Shown: positions 10,431 to 20,999, counted from the first letter of the stretch. The stretch: DNA of 64,000 bases from Theropithecus gelada (GCF_003255815.1 NC_037668.1:86225783-86289782), one strand, 5' to 3'. The notes: generated by a model from the letters alone, not told the origin. Translations and numbers: made by a program.

Positions 10431-10789
10431 CCTGGAACGTCATGCAGAGGCCATTTTCAGCTTTAGGTGAGGAAACACTAGCCAAGCAGCAAGGCTGTCC
10501 GACCACACAGTGGGCTGTCCCAGGAAGCAGTGAGCTCTCTGTTGTTATATGCATCCAAACAGAGGCCGGAAAATCATTTGTCTGAGATGAGGTAGTGATT
10601 TCTGTGAATAGGGATATTAAACTGATAACTTCTAAGTTTCTGGATGTAACAGCTCACGATTCTATTCCCAGTTACATGGCCTTCGGACCATCCTTCTCCT
10701 CTCTAGACCTCATTTGTATTCCATGGAGTTATATGATCATTAAGGTGCCTTGTAGGCCTTGCATTAAAAGGTTCCCAGTTTTAAAGGGC

Positions 10790-11510
10790 AGACATGGAGG
10801 CCAAGGACACTGAGCACTGGCTAGATTTCTCTCACTGAGGGGCCTGTTTAGCCAAGGGACCTGGGAACTTCGGAACTTTACTTCCTTCCCAATTTTGTCT
10901 CCAACTGGCCACAAACAATCCCGTACTGTGGAAAATTACAGGCAGCAAAGCACTGGTTTAATGACAAAGTGTTTTGGAGCCATTCCCATAGCTGGCTTGG
11001 GAACCTGTACTTCCCCACACACCACCTCCTTCCCCACAATCCTCCTCACAAAACCTCTCATGTTATTAGGATTCCAATTATGCTCCAGTGATTTTGAATC
11101 CCAGGAATTCCTTTATCCCAGAGCAAGAGTAATTGGATTTTTCTCCTTCTCAGCCTCGGCAGCCCCTCCACTTCATCAGCATGCTGGGCTCTGGGTCCAC
11201 CCAGCCCCGGGAAGGAATTGAAAAGATGCCATGTGGCTTTATGAAATCATATATAAGATCTTTAAGGATGCTTTCTGCAGTGGAGGGGGAGTTTTTATTT
11301 TTCCATAAATCACTTCCAGCCTTCAGATAACACTTTTATAGTCTGTTAAGGTCCTAAGACAGAATTTATGGTTCTAGGGAATGGCTCCTTCATCCTAATG
11401 TGGCCCTTTCTTCTACCTTTCAAGCATCCCACCCACCCCTTTCTTGAAGGATCTGGGAAAGGGAGTGGGAGGGGAGGGAGCTGAACTGACAACTTCTACC
11501 ACTGAATGCA
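10790..11510. other. Repeat-free block
   Basis: About 700 bases without a recognisable transposon. It contains aagagtaattggatttttct, catatataagatctttaagg and other AT-rich motif clusters around 11050-11330. The 108-aa frame at 10895-11221 shows no domain. A non-coding regulatory role is only a possibility. Confidence 0.45.
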
Positions 11511-11705
11511 GACACCCTGCGCTTTATATCTGGAAAATGCTCTAACATCCTTCATGTCATTTCATCAGCATGAATAGGCTGGAAATAGGCCAAGCAGGTC
11601 TTACTAGTCCCATTTTCCAGATGAGAAAACGAAGACCCCTAATAGAAGCAGGATCCAAAATACTTCTTTTGATTCCAAGTTTCTTTCCAACATGCTGTGA
11701 TGCGC
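11510..11705 (-). mobile_element. MIR SINE (antisense)
   Basis: tgctctaacatccttcatgt, tcccattttccagatgagaa and aacgaagacccctaatagaa follow antisense MIR. Confidence 0.68.
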
Positions 11706-11914
11706 CCCTAATTACTGTATGGCCTCATTTCTATTCCTGAGCTTAGAAGTAACCCAGGTTTAAAGGGTGGAATTTCTCAAAGTATAGCCCAAGAATTAAA
11801 GTAATTGTCTTAGTAATGATGGAGGAGAACTGCTGTCCGCCTTCCCAATCCCATAGCCACCAATAGACTGCGGTGGTAAGCCTGTCAGCCAAACATTTGC
11901 AGTCTGCTTTAATC

Positions 11915-12010
11915 CACCGCACATGACACTGCCAGAGTTATTTCCCCAAAGCACAAGTGTGACTGGGTCTCTTTATTGCTAAAAAGCCTTCGGTCTCCCT
12001 TTTGCTCAAA
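11915..12010 (+). mobile_element. L2 LINE fragment
   Basis: gacactgccagagttatttc, caaagcacaagtgtgactgg and aaagccttcggtctcccttt match a stretch of L2 ORF2 in sense. Confidence 0.55.
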
Positions 12011-12014
12011 GGGA

Positions 12015-12155
12015 AAAATTACAGAGTTGGTAGGAAACTTAGAGACCATCTAATTTAATTCTCTGTACCATGCAACAATGTACTCTACCACAGTGATATC
12101 CCTCCGGCCTCTGCATGAATAACTCCAGTGATGGGGATCTCATTACTCTTTTTTA
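12015..12155. mobile_element. Possible ancient CR1/L3-type remnant
   Basis: ggaaacttagagaccatcta, atttaattctctgtaccatg and aactccagtgatggggatct resemble a very old repeat that I have seen but cannot assign with certainty. Confidence 0.3.
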
Positions 12156-12159
12156 TTCC

Positions 12160-12261
12160 ATTCGTTCTTTTATTCACTTAATTTCTTTTATCTAAACAAC
12201 AGATTTTTACCGGACAGGCATGATGTCAAGCCTGGGAACAAAATCCTGAATATCACGTACT
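12160..12261 (-). mobile_element. L2 LINE 3' end (antisense), left of a nested MIR
   Basis: attcgttcttttattcactt and accggacaggcatgatgtca match the antisense L2 3' end. The element resumes after the MIR at 12441. Confidence 0.65.
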
Positions 12262-12440
12262 TAAACATAGTAGTTAAGAGAAAGTTCTGAAATCAGATTG
12301 CCTAAGTTCAAATTCCAACTCCATCATCTAGTCGCTACATCACCCTGGGCAAGCACATACCCTTTCTGTGGCTCAATTTCCTCACATGGAAAATAGAAAT
12401 AATAATACTGTCAAGCTGGCATATTACAAGCATTTAATAC
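12262..12440 (+). mobile_element. MIR SINE nested in L2
   Basis: catagtagttaagagaaagt, caaattccaactccatcatc, accctgggcaagcacatacc and tcaatttcctcacatggaaa are sense MIR. Confidence 0.8.
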
Positions 12441-12740
12441 CAGTGATATACACAAGTAAACAGACATCTACAATGCAATGAAGTAAGTGTACAGAATGCT
12501 GTGGGAGCGTCTAATCCATTCGGGCTGGTGGTCAGGGAAGGCTTCCTAGAGGCAGTGACCTCTAAGTGAGACATTATAGCCAAACAGGAATTATCCAAGC
12601 AAAGAGGGAGAAAACTATTTTAGTATGAGGAAACGGAACTGCAGACACTATCCTGAAATAAAGGAAAGTGTGGAATGTTCAAAGAGTTATAAGAGCTCAG
12701 CATAGCTGGAATAGAGAAAGAAAGGAAGGGATATGACCTA
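12441..12740 (-). mobile_element. L2 LINE (antisense), right of the nested MIR
   Basis: ggtcagggaaggcttcctag, aggcagtgacctctaagtga and cagcatagctggaatagaga are antisense L2 3' region. Confidence 0.75.
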
Positions 12741-12954
12741 GCCACTTCCTTTTCAGAGATCTCCATTATGGAAAATCCTTTCTGTCTGAACTCCCAGCAT
12801 GGCAGTTACAGGCTTCTGCAAGTTGGTCCTAACTTACTTTTGCAAATTTATCTCTCTATTTCGTACACTTTGCTTTTGCTGTCTCCCCACCAAGGAACAT
12901 TTCCTATGGTGGGCTCTTAGGGTTTGTAGTTTCTCATACCGTTTTTGGAGGTAG

Positions 12955-13443
12955 CAGAATCCCTCTTTTCTACAGGACATCCATTCCATGTGATTCAGGT
13001 GAGTTCACCATGATCCGAACCCACTTTCAGGCTATGTGGCACAAAGAATAACCCATTCTCTGGCCACAGTGATGGGTTCAGGGATGGGCACATAACCCAC
13101 ACTGAGCCACCCAGAGTCCTCCCTTATCTTTTTCCATTGGAATTAGCATTCCTTTGGTGTTGCTCAGCTGGCAAGATATAAGTTGGGACTGCCAGACCGT
13201 CTTTCCTGCCCCACAAAGGAGTTATTCTGAGGAATAGTGCTAAGTAGGGAAAAGCAGAACCATAAGATGACAAGAGAGACAGAGGCAAGATTATCTCACC
13301 TGAGCTCCTGGATGGAGACCTGCCAAGAACGGCTGTATTCCTGGACTTCTCAGTTATGTAACCCAGTAAGTTCTCTCTCTTTTGTTTGTTTCTTAAGCTG
13401 CTTTGAGTTGGGTTTTTGTCACTTCAAAAAGGATTCTAATTCA
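12955..13443 (+). mobile_element. MLT1-type LTR (ERVL-MaLR), sense
   Basis: The right half matches the MLT1 3' part: ctggacttctcagttatgta, gctgctttgagttgggtttt and tgtcacttcaaaaaggattc, ending at a decayed 'ctaattca' in place of 'ctaataca'. It is a solo LTR with no internal viral sequence. The left edge is uncertain. Confidence 0.65.
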
Positions 13444-13749
13444 CCTCTGGCCTCTTCACCACCAGTTATAGCTTAGTGCAATTACCAACTCTTCCATGAT
13501 GATTGCAGCCAGAAGCAAAGGCCTCCACCCACCCACCACGTTGTTTTTAATCATGGACACTCAGGATTGCAGTAGCCAAATGGCATTTATCACAATCTAC
13601 CTTTCATGTTAGAATTTGGTACATAAATCTGGTCTAGCATCTGAAAGGGAAACTCTTTGTAAGAAGCACTGTATCCCCCGTGGTGAGTATTACAATGTCC
13701 ACTACAGAGCAACTGCCCAATAAATGTCTATAGAAAAAAAGAAAAGGAA

Positions 13750-13935
13750 TGTGAAGAAAGGGCACTGGACAGGAGGATTCAAACCCCAGATCTAATATTT
13801 CTTAAATGAGTATCCTTGGAAAAGCCACTTATCTCCCCTAGACTCAGTTTCTATACTTCTTTACTTCATCTATAAAACAGTCATTTTAGGCGGGAATAAG
13901 AGAATGAATGCTACATGCTTTGTCAAATGAAGAGA
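13750..13935 (+). mobile_element. MIR SINE
   Basis: ggattcaaaccccagatcta, tccttggaaaagccacttat and tagactcagtttctatactt with catctataaaacagtcat follow sense MIR. Confidence 0.75.
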
Positions 13936-13979
13936 GACCAATTTAAATAAGTTAAAGCTTTAGTCCCTAGCACTGATCA

Positions 13980-14170
13980 AAGGGTAAGGAGTCCTGGATT
14001 TCTGGGTTCAAGACATCTCTAAGAGTAATAATCTATATGGCAAGCTGGCGATTGTCCCTGGACCTCATTTATAAAATGAGGACAGGGAGGAGAGCATTAG
14101 GTGAGTTTAGGAACAGTCTATGATTCGGCGACAATATCATTCCTAATAGCTTAGCACTTGGTATGTTAGT
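13980..14170 (+). mobile_element. MIR SINE
   Basis: gatttctgggttcaagacat, ggacctcatttataaaatga and atagcttagcacttggtatg keep MIR order. It is the second of two tandemly placed but independent sense copies. Confidence 0.68.
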
Positions 14171-14261
14171 ATCTCCCTCATGTCAGTGGAGGCAGGATGT
14201 TAGTCCAGGGGTCTGAAGATGAACAGGGCCCCCCATTTGTCACCCCTTCTCATCATATAAT

Positions 14262-14515
14262 CTTTTATTGAGGGCTTAAATTCAGCAGACACCATGCTAG
14301 GTAATTGCATTAATTACCTCACTTATTCTTAAAAACAACTCTATGACGTACACTCTATTATCCTCTTTCTGACCACAGAGAAACTGAGGCACAGAAATGT
14401 TAAGTAACATGCCTAAACCACACAGATAAAGAGTGGTAACGTCATCATTCAAACTTGGGGGACCTTCTCTCAAAGCCCATGCTCCTATCCATCAAACTGC
14501 ACTGCCTCCCTGTGA
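14262..14515 (-). mobile_element. MIR SINE (antisense), near full length
   Basis: ttttattgagggcttaaatt, acaccatgctaggtaattgc, gagaaactgaggcacagaaa, tgttaagtaacatgcctaaa and catcaaactgcactgcctcc cover almost the entire MIR. Confidence 0.85.
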
Positions 14516-14654
14516 TTCCCGCTATATCACTTGACAACAGCTGGGAAAGGGAGATCTGTGTCTGCTCCTGGTGGCCTGTACAGTCCCAACCATGCTAACA
14601 GTCCAGGGTGCTGGGGGTCTGCGTTGAGTGGGAATGCCATGCTGCTAATGTAAG

Positions 14655-14705
14655 AAAATGTAATTACAGAGCATAATTACAGTGTATCATATTCTGTAAT
14701 TACAC
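14655..14705. promoter_or_regulatory. Cluster of three TAATTAC homeodomain-type sites
   Basis: TAATTA occurs at 14661-14666, 14674-14679 and 14697-14702, each followed by C-A. The spacing between starts is 13 and 23 bases. The cluster lies outside recognised repeats. A binding role is inferred from motif density only. Confidence 0.35.
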
Positions 14706-14826
14706 TGATGGTATTTAATATAGAACATATTCTGAAGCTAAATGGAATAGAAACACCCTCTAAACAGAACAGAGTCTGAGCTGCTAAGAACCTGTTCCCT
14801 CGACTATACAGAATCGCAGGACCTCC

Positions 14827-15178
14827 GCAGAGTCATGTGTCTCTCAATAACGGGGATACCTTCTGAGAAAGGTTGCATCATTAGGCAATTTTGTCATTCT
14901 GTGAACATCATAGAGTGTATTTAATGCAACCCTAGATGGTATAGCTAACTACACACCTAGGCTCTATGGTATAGCCTATTGCTTCTAAGCTACAAACCAG
15001 GACAGCATAGTACTGAATACTGTAGGCAATTGTAATACAGTGGTAAGTATTTCAGTACCTAAACATATCTAAATATAGGAAAAGTACAGCAAGAATACAA
15101 TATTATAATCTTACAAAACCACTGTCACACATGCATTCTGTCATTGATGAAACACTCTTATGTGATGCATGACTGTTA
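14827..15178 (+). mobile_element. Tigger-like MITE (Tc1/mariner superfamily)
   Basis: Starts near gagtcatgtgtctctcaata, with cgttaggc-like caattttgtcattctgtgaa, atggtatagcctattgcttc and ggcaattgtaatacagtggt, and ends in gtgatgcatgactgtt. The terminal 'gtcatg'/'catgac' are inverted. About 350 bp with no transposase, matching internally deleted Tigger-derived copies. Confidence 0.78.
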
Positions 15179-15279
15179 TTGCATTCCCCATGTTGGTGAA
15201 AAGTGTCATCATCCACTCAATGGCCCAGTCCCCAAACTAGGGCTACAATACTTTCCTCTCACATCTTCACCGAACTCAT

Positions 15280-15577
15280 CCATTAGAAGCAGCTCACGTG
15301 CCATCATCCTCTAAAAGACTTCTCTGACTCCCAAACTGATGTTAGTTACCACTGATATGTGATGTGCTCTTTCAGCATCTTCTAGCATAGAACTCAACCC
15401 ACTGTGCTGTAATTGCCTGTTTTATTCTGTGAGTCTCCATGTAGACTGAGGCAACTCGAATGCAAAGAATATGTTTTGTTTTGTTTTTATTTCTCTATTC
15501 CCAATGCCTAGAATAATGCCTGACATACAGTAAGTGTTTTATGTTTCTTGAATGAATGAATAAATGAATGAATGGAA
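15280..15577 (+). mobile_element. L2 LINE 3' UTR
   Basis: aaaagacttctctgactccc, cccaatgcctagaataatgc, ctgacatacagtaagtgttt and the (gaat)n 3' terminus tgaatgaatgaataaatgaa. Confidence 0.85.
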
Positions 15578-15639
15578 AACATACTCAAAGATAGCATATG
15601 TAAGCAATAATGTTTCATTTCTATGACTGGGTATGGGGG

Positions 15640-15770
15640 AAAACATAGAATTATAGAAGGACATATTGAGAAGCCTTTTAGACCTTCCTTTAATTTTAAA
15701 GATGAGAAAAAAAGTGAGGGGAACCAGAGAAGTGAAGAAACTTGCACAAGGTCACACAGCAAGTAGAAAG
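15640..15770 (-). mobile_element. MIR-like core SINE (antisense)
   Basis: tagaattatagaaggacata with taaagatgagaaaaaaagtg, aacttgcacaaggtcacaca and gcaagtagaaag. This resembles the antisense MIR3/MamSINE group more than canonical MIR. Confidence 0.55.
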
Positions 15771-15801
15771 CAAAAAAAGAAAAAAAAAAAAAGAAAAAAA
15801 G
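15771..15801. repeat. A-rich tract
   Basis: Poly(A) interrupted by single G bases (aaaaaaagaaaaaaaaaaaa). Confidence 0.85.
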
Positions 15802-15973
15802 GTCTTTTAATTCTAAGCTTAGTTGCTATTCCATGATATGGTAAAATCTTTAGTTATTTATAGCCAAAGATCTAGGTTAAGGAAATGAAGTGTCTGAAAA
15901 AATAAAAATTTTAATAGTAGAAAATATTTGGGTAACAACAAATGTGTCACAAGGTTGCATGGATTGTAATACT

Positions 15974-16354
15974 TGATATTATGGACTGAATAGTGTCTAA
16001 CTCCAAATTTAACTGTTGAAGCCCTAACCCCTATGTGATGGTGTTTGGTGATGGGGCCTTTGGGAGGTAATTAAGATTAGCTGAGGTCATTAAGGTAGGG
16101 CCTTCATAATAGGATTTGTGGCCTTATAGGAAGAGGAAGATCTGTCCTCACCCCTCTCTCTGAAAGCATGAACCATGTGAGAACATAGCAGGAAGATGGC
16201 CACCTGCAAGCCAGGAGGAGAGTCCTCACCAGAACCAGACCATGCTGTCACTCTGATCTCACACTTCTAGCCTCCAGAACTGTGAGAAATAAATTTGGCT
16301 TTAAGCCACCCAGACGACGGTATTTGGTTATAGCAGTTTGTGCAGACTAAGACA
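15974..16354 (+). mobile_element. MLT1-type solo LTR (ERVL-MaLR), sense
   Basis: Complete LTR: begins near tgatattatggactgaatag, then ggggcctttgggaggtaatt, gaaccatgtgagaacatagc, ctccagaactgtgagaaata (the polyadenylation-signal region) and ends in gcagactaagaca. No internal retroviral sequence adjoins it. Confidence 0.9.
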
Positions 16355-16654
16355 CTTGGCATCACAACTTTTATGATTTACTAAAGGTTTTAATAAAAGG
16401 AAAGAATTCCATTTCCACTTAGGTGTAGGTTCCACTGGGCTCTTTCAAACTCCCTGGCTGCCCTTGGGGATACATGCATGTACTAGAATGGAGACAAAAG
16501 TGGATTAAGTGGACACAGAAATCACACCTCACTTCAGTCAAAAATGTGTATGCATTCAGAAGTTTATTTTGAACACCAAATACCTACTTGTACTTACAGA
16601 CCAGCTTTGAGAACTATATTTACATAGCATGGAATTTATCTTCCTCCTACCCAT

Positions 16655-16760
16655 TCATTTGTTTGTTCATTCAACAATTATAGTGTCAACTGTGTGTCAG
16701 GCCCTAGGATCACAGCATTGAACACAGTAGAATCTCTGCCCTCAGTGAGTCTCCATTTCG
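16655..16760 (-). mobile_element. L2 LINE 3' end (antisense)
   Basis: ttgtttgttcattcaacaat, actgtgtgtcaggccctagg and atctctgccctcagtgagtc are the antisense L2 terminus. Confidence 0.75.
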
Positions 16761-16774
16761 GGGGCCCTGCTGCC

Positions 16775-17015
16775 TGCTGAAAAAGCACCTGCCTCAGCAG
16801 CCAGACTGTCCGGGTTCTAATCTCAGCTCTGCCACCAACTGAATGTTGCATTTGAGCAAGTTGCTCTGCTTCAGTTTCTGCATCCATTAAATAGGTTATA
16901 ATTAGACCTCTCCTGATAGTGTTACTGTGAGGACTATCTGGGGCAACACAAGCGATGTGCTTAGAACCATTTGTGGCATGTGGTAAGTGTTCATAAGCAA
17001 TACCTTCTATTACCT
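16775..17015 (+). mobile_element. MIR SINE, near full length
   Basis: cagccagactgtccgggttc, taatctcagctctgccacca, gagcaagttgctctgcttca and tggtaagtgttcataagcaa. The antisense 117-aa frame across it is a shadow. Confidence 0.85.
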
Positions 17016-17067
17016 TCTGTATTTTGCCCATATCCCCTCAGAGAAAGGTAGAAAGCTAAGGCAGCAA

Positions 17068-17195
17068 AGAGGATGCAATCCCACCCTCTTGTTTTACAGA
17101 TAAGGAAATGCATCTTAGAGAAGACAAGCAGTATGTCCCAGCTCACACAGCGTACTCATGTCAGAGCCTCAACTGCACTCTGATCCAAGGCCATC
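17068..17195 (-). mobile_element. MIR SINE (antisense)
   Basis: ttgttttacagataaggaaa, tgcatcttagagaagacaag and cccagctcacacagcgtact are antisense MIR. Confidence 0.72.
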
Positions 17196-17229
17196 TCTAT
17201 GTGGATCACCCAAGAGCCTCTGGCCTAGC

Positions 17230-17400
17230 ACTGCTAGTCACACAGACCAGGGTTAAAGCTCTGAACCTATCCCTTCCCAGCTGCATGACCCCAAGAAAGT
17301 TATTTAATCCCTTTGAACCTCCGTTTTTCCATTTGGAGACTGGGTATGATAATGCTAATGATGATGGTGATAGCAAGAGTATCAATAATAGTTATAATTC
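17230..17400 (+). mobile_element. MIR SINE
   Basis: accagggttaaagctctgaa, agctgcatgaccccaagaaa, gttatttaatccctttgaac and ctccgtttttccatttggag are sense MIR. Confidence 0.72.
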
Positions 17401-17466
17401 TTCTCATAGTTGGAAGGCTCCCATGAGATATAGGATATGATAAAGGTGTAGTAATTGTAAAAGGCC

Positions 17467-17690
17467 ATGCTGTCCAATACAGTAGCCATTAACCACAGGC
17501 AGCTATGAGCACTTGAAATGTGGCTAGTGCAACCAAAAAACTGAATCTCAATTTTATTTCATTTTAGTCAAGTTAAATGTAAGGTTTGAAACTAATACTC
17601 AAGTTGGTTATTGGAAAACTTCCAAGTATTTACAGTGTGGGTGTGTGAATCTACTTTTTTTCCTATCTCTATTTTATAAAATCTTAATAC
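17467..17690 (-). mobile_element. hAT-like MITE (MER33/Charlie-type), left part
   Basis: Starts gctgtccaatacagtagcca, then cacttgaaatgtggctagtg. It matches a hAT-derived MITE that I recall as MER33-like (name tentative). The related right part lies at 17852-18095, after an MLT1-like fragment. Confidence 0.6.
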
Positions 17691-17694
17691 AGGT

Positions 17695-17850
17695 GGCCAC
17701 CTTCTTGCTGTGTTCTCACATGGTGCATGCATTCAGAGAGAGAGAGAGAGGGACAGATTGTCCTCTGCTTATAAGGCTACTAATCCTATTATGAAGGCCC
17801 TACCTTCATGAGCTCAAGTAGTGTTTCTGAGAAAAATGTAGCATCCAAAT
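17695..17850 (-). mobile_element. MLT1-type LTR fragment (antisense)
   Basis: cttcttgctgtgttctcaca, tggtgcatgcattcagagag, ataaggctactaatcctatt and gaaggccctaccttcatgag match antisense MLT1. It contains a short (AG)n at 17737-17751. Confidence 0.6.
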
Positions 17851-17851
17851 T

Positions 17852-18095
17852 GAAACATCAAAGTGTAAAATACAGGGTTTCAAAGACTTAGTATTAAAAA
17901 AAGAATGTAAGGTATCTCACTAATTATTTTTATGCTGGTTACATGTTGAAATTAGAATCGTTTGAAGATACTGAGTTAAATAAAATGTAGTTTTGAAATG
18001 AATGTCACCCTTTCTTTTTCACTTTTTTAATGTGGCTACTAGCAAATTTTAAAATTCCTATTGACTTGACAAATCCATTGGAAAGCACTTAGTAA
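17852..18095 (-). mobile_element. hAT-like MITE, right part
   Basis: tcaaagtgtaaaatacaggg, tttcaaagacttagtattaa, atgctggttacatgttgaaa and ttttttaatgtggctactag follow the same MITE consensus as 17467. The pair appears split by the intervening insertion. Confidence 0.62.
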
Positions 18096-18179
18096 AGGGC
18101 TGTACACCTGGAAGGGTATCCTCCCTTCTCTTCTTGCCTTCTGGCTGTTCTCAAGGATACTGGTTGGGAGAGTGGACCA

Positions 18180-18440
18180 CTTAGGAGTCTTTGGTCACAA
18201 CCAGTAAAAAACAGCTATGGTTATCTTAACCAAGTGAAGAAGGACATGAGAATACTCCCAGGCTCTAAGGAAGGGCTGATGCATCAGGCCTGGGAAAGAA
18301 TAAGGGGCAGGACCTTGGGAGGAGGGTGCAAAGGTGGCCCTGCCTCTTGGATGCCTGATCTGTAATGCTTTTCCATCACCATGTCACAACACCCCAAATG
18401 CCAAGGGAAGAGAATCTGGTTGCCTAGCAATATCCAGTGC
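18180..18440. mobile_element. Ancient repeat, family not named
   Basis: cacaaccagtaaaaaacagc, gaacatgtcacaac-like catcaccatgtcacaacacc and gaagagaatctggttgccta resemble an old interspersed family that I cannot name. Confidence 0.35.
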
Positions 18441-18454
18441 AGAACAGGCTAACT

Positions 18455-18580
18455 CTTCCTCCTCCTGTTGGCCCTCCAGCCCTAAGGAAAGTAGCAGCTA
18501 CCTGCTTTTGCCAGTCTATAGGTTGCCTCTCCGTCCCATTTGACTTCTCAGCTTTTCCACTTCCTATGTAACCATGAATC
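18455..18580 (+). mobile_element. LTR-like repeat, unnamed family, copy 1
   Basis: Shares 33 identical bases (18458-18490) and continuing similarity with 20812-20927. Key text: ttggccctccagccctaagg, ccagtctataggttg and cacttcctatgtaacca. It is one of several same-strand copies in the window. Confidence 0.6.
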
Positions 18581-18689
18581 AATTGAGGTGCTGCTGCTAG
18601 GGGGAAAAAATGGGTCCTGGGAAGGCAAGAGCCACAGATGCTACTTAGTGCAGTGGCCTAGGCACAGGGAAATGCTTAGATGTTAAATA

Positions 18690-18815
18690 GGGAAAGTAGC
18701 AAGCAATGAGTGAGTTCTGCTCTGACACTGACTCACTGCACCCTTGAGGGAATTGTACTGCCACTTGAAGCCCCTATTTCCTCAACTAGAAAATGAGAGG
18801 AGAGTAGAAGTGCTG
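18690..18815 (+). mobile_element. MIR SINE
   Basis: gttctgctctgacactgact, cccttgagggaattgtactg and cctatttcctcaactagaaa with atgagaggag are sense MIR. Confidence 0.6.
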
Positions 18816-18829
18816 GGTTCTCTCACACA

Positions 18830-19390
18830 GTGAAGCTATCCCAATCCCTTTAACTCTTGCTCTTACACTTCTCAGGGCTGGACCCCACCTAGAAACACTA
18901 GGTGGTCCCTGTACTCTATTGGAAGGGAAGACTCAGTTCTGGCTGACTGAGCTCAGCTGCAGCGACTCTCCCAGCCCAATACCCCGCCACACCAAGGCAC
19001 TGTGCAATTCTGCAACTCTCTCCTGTGCCTGAGACCCTCTGCCCCTTCCCTATTCTCTTATCCTCTCTTATAGCTTTGCTGCAAAATAGAAAGTCCAAGA
19101 GTTTCCATGTTCAAAGAAAGCCCTTTAGTTTAATTGATAACGAATAGCTAATTCAGCAAAACTAAACATTTTTTCTCTTAAGCAAGAGAATTTAATTCCC
19201 TGCAGGATCTCTCTTGTTAAAATAGGAGAAAAAGCCTTATAACTCTATAAAATCCATTATGTCAGCCTCAATCACACTCCTTGGTCAATGGCTTCTTCCT
19301 CTACTTCCTAAAGTGCCTCCTCAGTACAGAGACCAGTGGCAAGAAGGACCCAAGAGAACTGGCTTTGAGTATCAGTTATACATATATGTA
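18830..19390. other. Repeat-poor stretch
   Basis: No gene recognised. Segment 19110-19290 is AT-rich with ttagtttaattgataacgaa and agagaatttaattccctgca; it could be conserved non-coding sequence. Confidence 0.4.
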
Positions 19391-19394
19391 TATA

Positions 19395-19740
19395 TGCATT
19401 CATTCATTTATTCAGCATTCAGCAAAATGTAGGGAGACAGAGATGAGTAAGACCTAGTCTTTGTCATTAAAGGGTTCCCAGTCTGCTACAGGAGATTGAC
19501 AAGTGAGCAAATAACCACCTAGAAATACAGGAAAAAATTGAGAGGCAACAAAAAATTGTTATGGGGGTTGGAGGAGGAATCAACAAACTCTACTTGGGGA
19601 GGTTCTTTGGGGAGAAGTTTATTCTAGGCAGAGGAAAGAGCAAATGCAAAGTCATGACGGGTGCTATTTGTTTGGAGAGTAGAAATAAGTTTAGCTGAAC
19701 ATAAGTTGCAAGAGGGATATTAAGTGAGGAGGCCAAGATA
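19395..19740 (-). mobile_element. L2 LINE 3' region (antisense)
   Basis: gcattcattcatttattcag, ttgtcattaaagggttccca, gaggaaagagcaaatgcaaa and gtcatgacgggtgct follow antisense L2. Confidence 0.78.
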
Positions 19741-19741
19741 A

Positions 19742-19850
19742 GTCATTTCATCTTTCTGAGCCTGTTCCACCATCTATCAAAAAGGGACAATTGCCCCCAG
19801 TCTTTTTGCCTCTAGGGATGGTAGAAAAACTGAAATATAATTCTTTGTGA
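19742..19850 (+). mobile_element. MIR SINE fragment
   Basis: tcatttcatctttctgagcc, tgttccaccatctatcaaaa and agggatggtagaaaaactga are sense MIR core. Confidence 0.55.
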
Positions 19851-20109
19851 TCATTCTTTGAAAATTGCAGTATATTATGGAGATAGATGTTAGGGTGAAT
19901 TCTTAAGAGCCAGCACATCAGCTCTGGGGCCTCCAGCACCCTCCTGACCCCATGTAAATGAGAGGCGCCTATTGGATCAACCTTGCAGAAAGCTTCCTTT
20001 GGCAGAAGGGCAGTGTGCATTTATCTTTACCAGCTCAGCTTCCAGCCCCATGTTTATGAAAACTCAGGGGCCCCTGGGTCTTAGCATCTCCTCCAATCTC
20101 CCCAGGAGT

Positions 20110-20312
20110 TCCTTGTACTTGGAGTAAGATACATCTAGGGTCAAATCCTGGCTCTGCTACTTAAGAAGTATGAAACCATAAGACTCTCTAAGCCTCTCTT
20201 AGCTTCCATTTCCTTGCCTATACAATAGGACTAATGGTGTTTATCTCACAAGATTTGAAAGGATTAAATAAAATATTTGATAGGAAAGTTCCTGGTAAAC
20301 TATAAGGAAATA
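20110..20312 (+). mobile_element. MIR SINE
   Basis: tcaaatcctggctctgctac, ctctaagcctctcttagctt, ttgcctatacaataggacta and gaaaggattaaataaaatat are sense MIR. Confidence 0.8.
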
Positions 20313-20479
20313 TGAAAATATAAGCTAGACCATCATCCATCACCATTGTTTTCCTATCACCTCTTAATGAGAATCTCTCCTAACGAATAAACCACTCTCA
20401 TTTCAATGCAAAGTATACTGTACTGGAAGTCAAGCAACGTGAACTCTATTCCCAACTCTTCCCGTATACTATCAGGCTC

Positions 20480-20998
20480 CTCTTACATCTCTCTCTTCTC
20501 CTTTCTCTATGTCAGGAACTACATTTCCCAGGCTCCTTTGCCTACTGGCTTCCCAGTAGGTGTAGCCATCCAAACGCCCAACTACAAGACTGGACAGTGG
20601 GAGAAGGGGAGAACCCAGGGTGTTTTTCTTCTCTTGCTCTCCCTCAGGTGCTGTGTCTTGTAGCCACTGTGTCTCGGGTGCTGCTGTATTCGTAGCCACT
20701 GTGTATGTACCACAGCTCCAGATCTTGCTGGGTTCTCAGAATTCTGAAGTTTCCAGGGTCCTAAGCTGCTAGCTCCTATTAGGTGGGCCTGGCTTCTGGC
20801 TTGTGATAACACCTCCTCCTGTTGGCCCTCCAGCCCTAAGGAAATAGCCACTACCTACTTTTACCAGTCTGTAGGTTGGTTCTCCATCCTATTTGGATTC
20901 TCAGTTTTATCATTTCCTATGTAATCATCTCCTGTATAGAAAGACATTCCTGGAGTGGTTTTATTCTCAGGACCCTGATTGATACTCTGAGAGTTATT
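20480..20998 (+). mobile_element. LTR-like repeat, unnamed family, copy 2 (longest)
   Basis: Begins with ggaactacatttcccaggct, then ggcttcccagtaggtgtagc, ttgatac-type 3' end 'ggaccctgattgata' near 20983. The segment shared with 18455 lies at 20809-20927. The repeated local motif tgtagccactgtgt occurs at about 20659 and 20692. Consistent with a solo LTR ending in a 'gactgatac' type terminus. I recognise the family but not its name. Confidence 0.55.
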
Positions 20999-20999
20999 T

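Noticed and set aside
14829..15178. Possible active DNA transposon
   Set aside because: Only about 350 bp with decayed ends and no transposase frame; it is a non-autonomous fossil.
15974..16354. Part of a full endogenous retrovirus
   Set aside because: Only a solo LTR is present. No primer-binding site or internal coding sequence follows, and no second LTR of the same copy was found.
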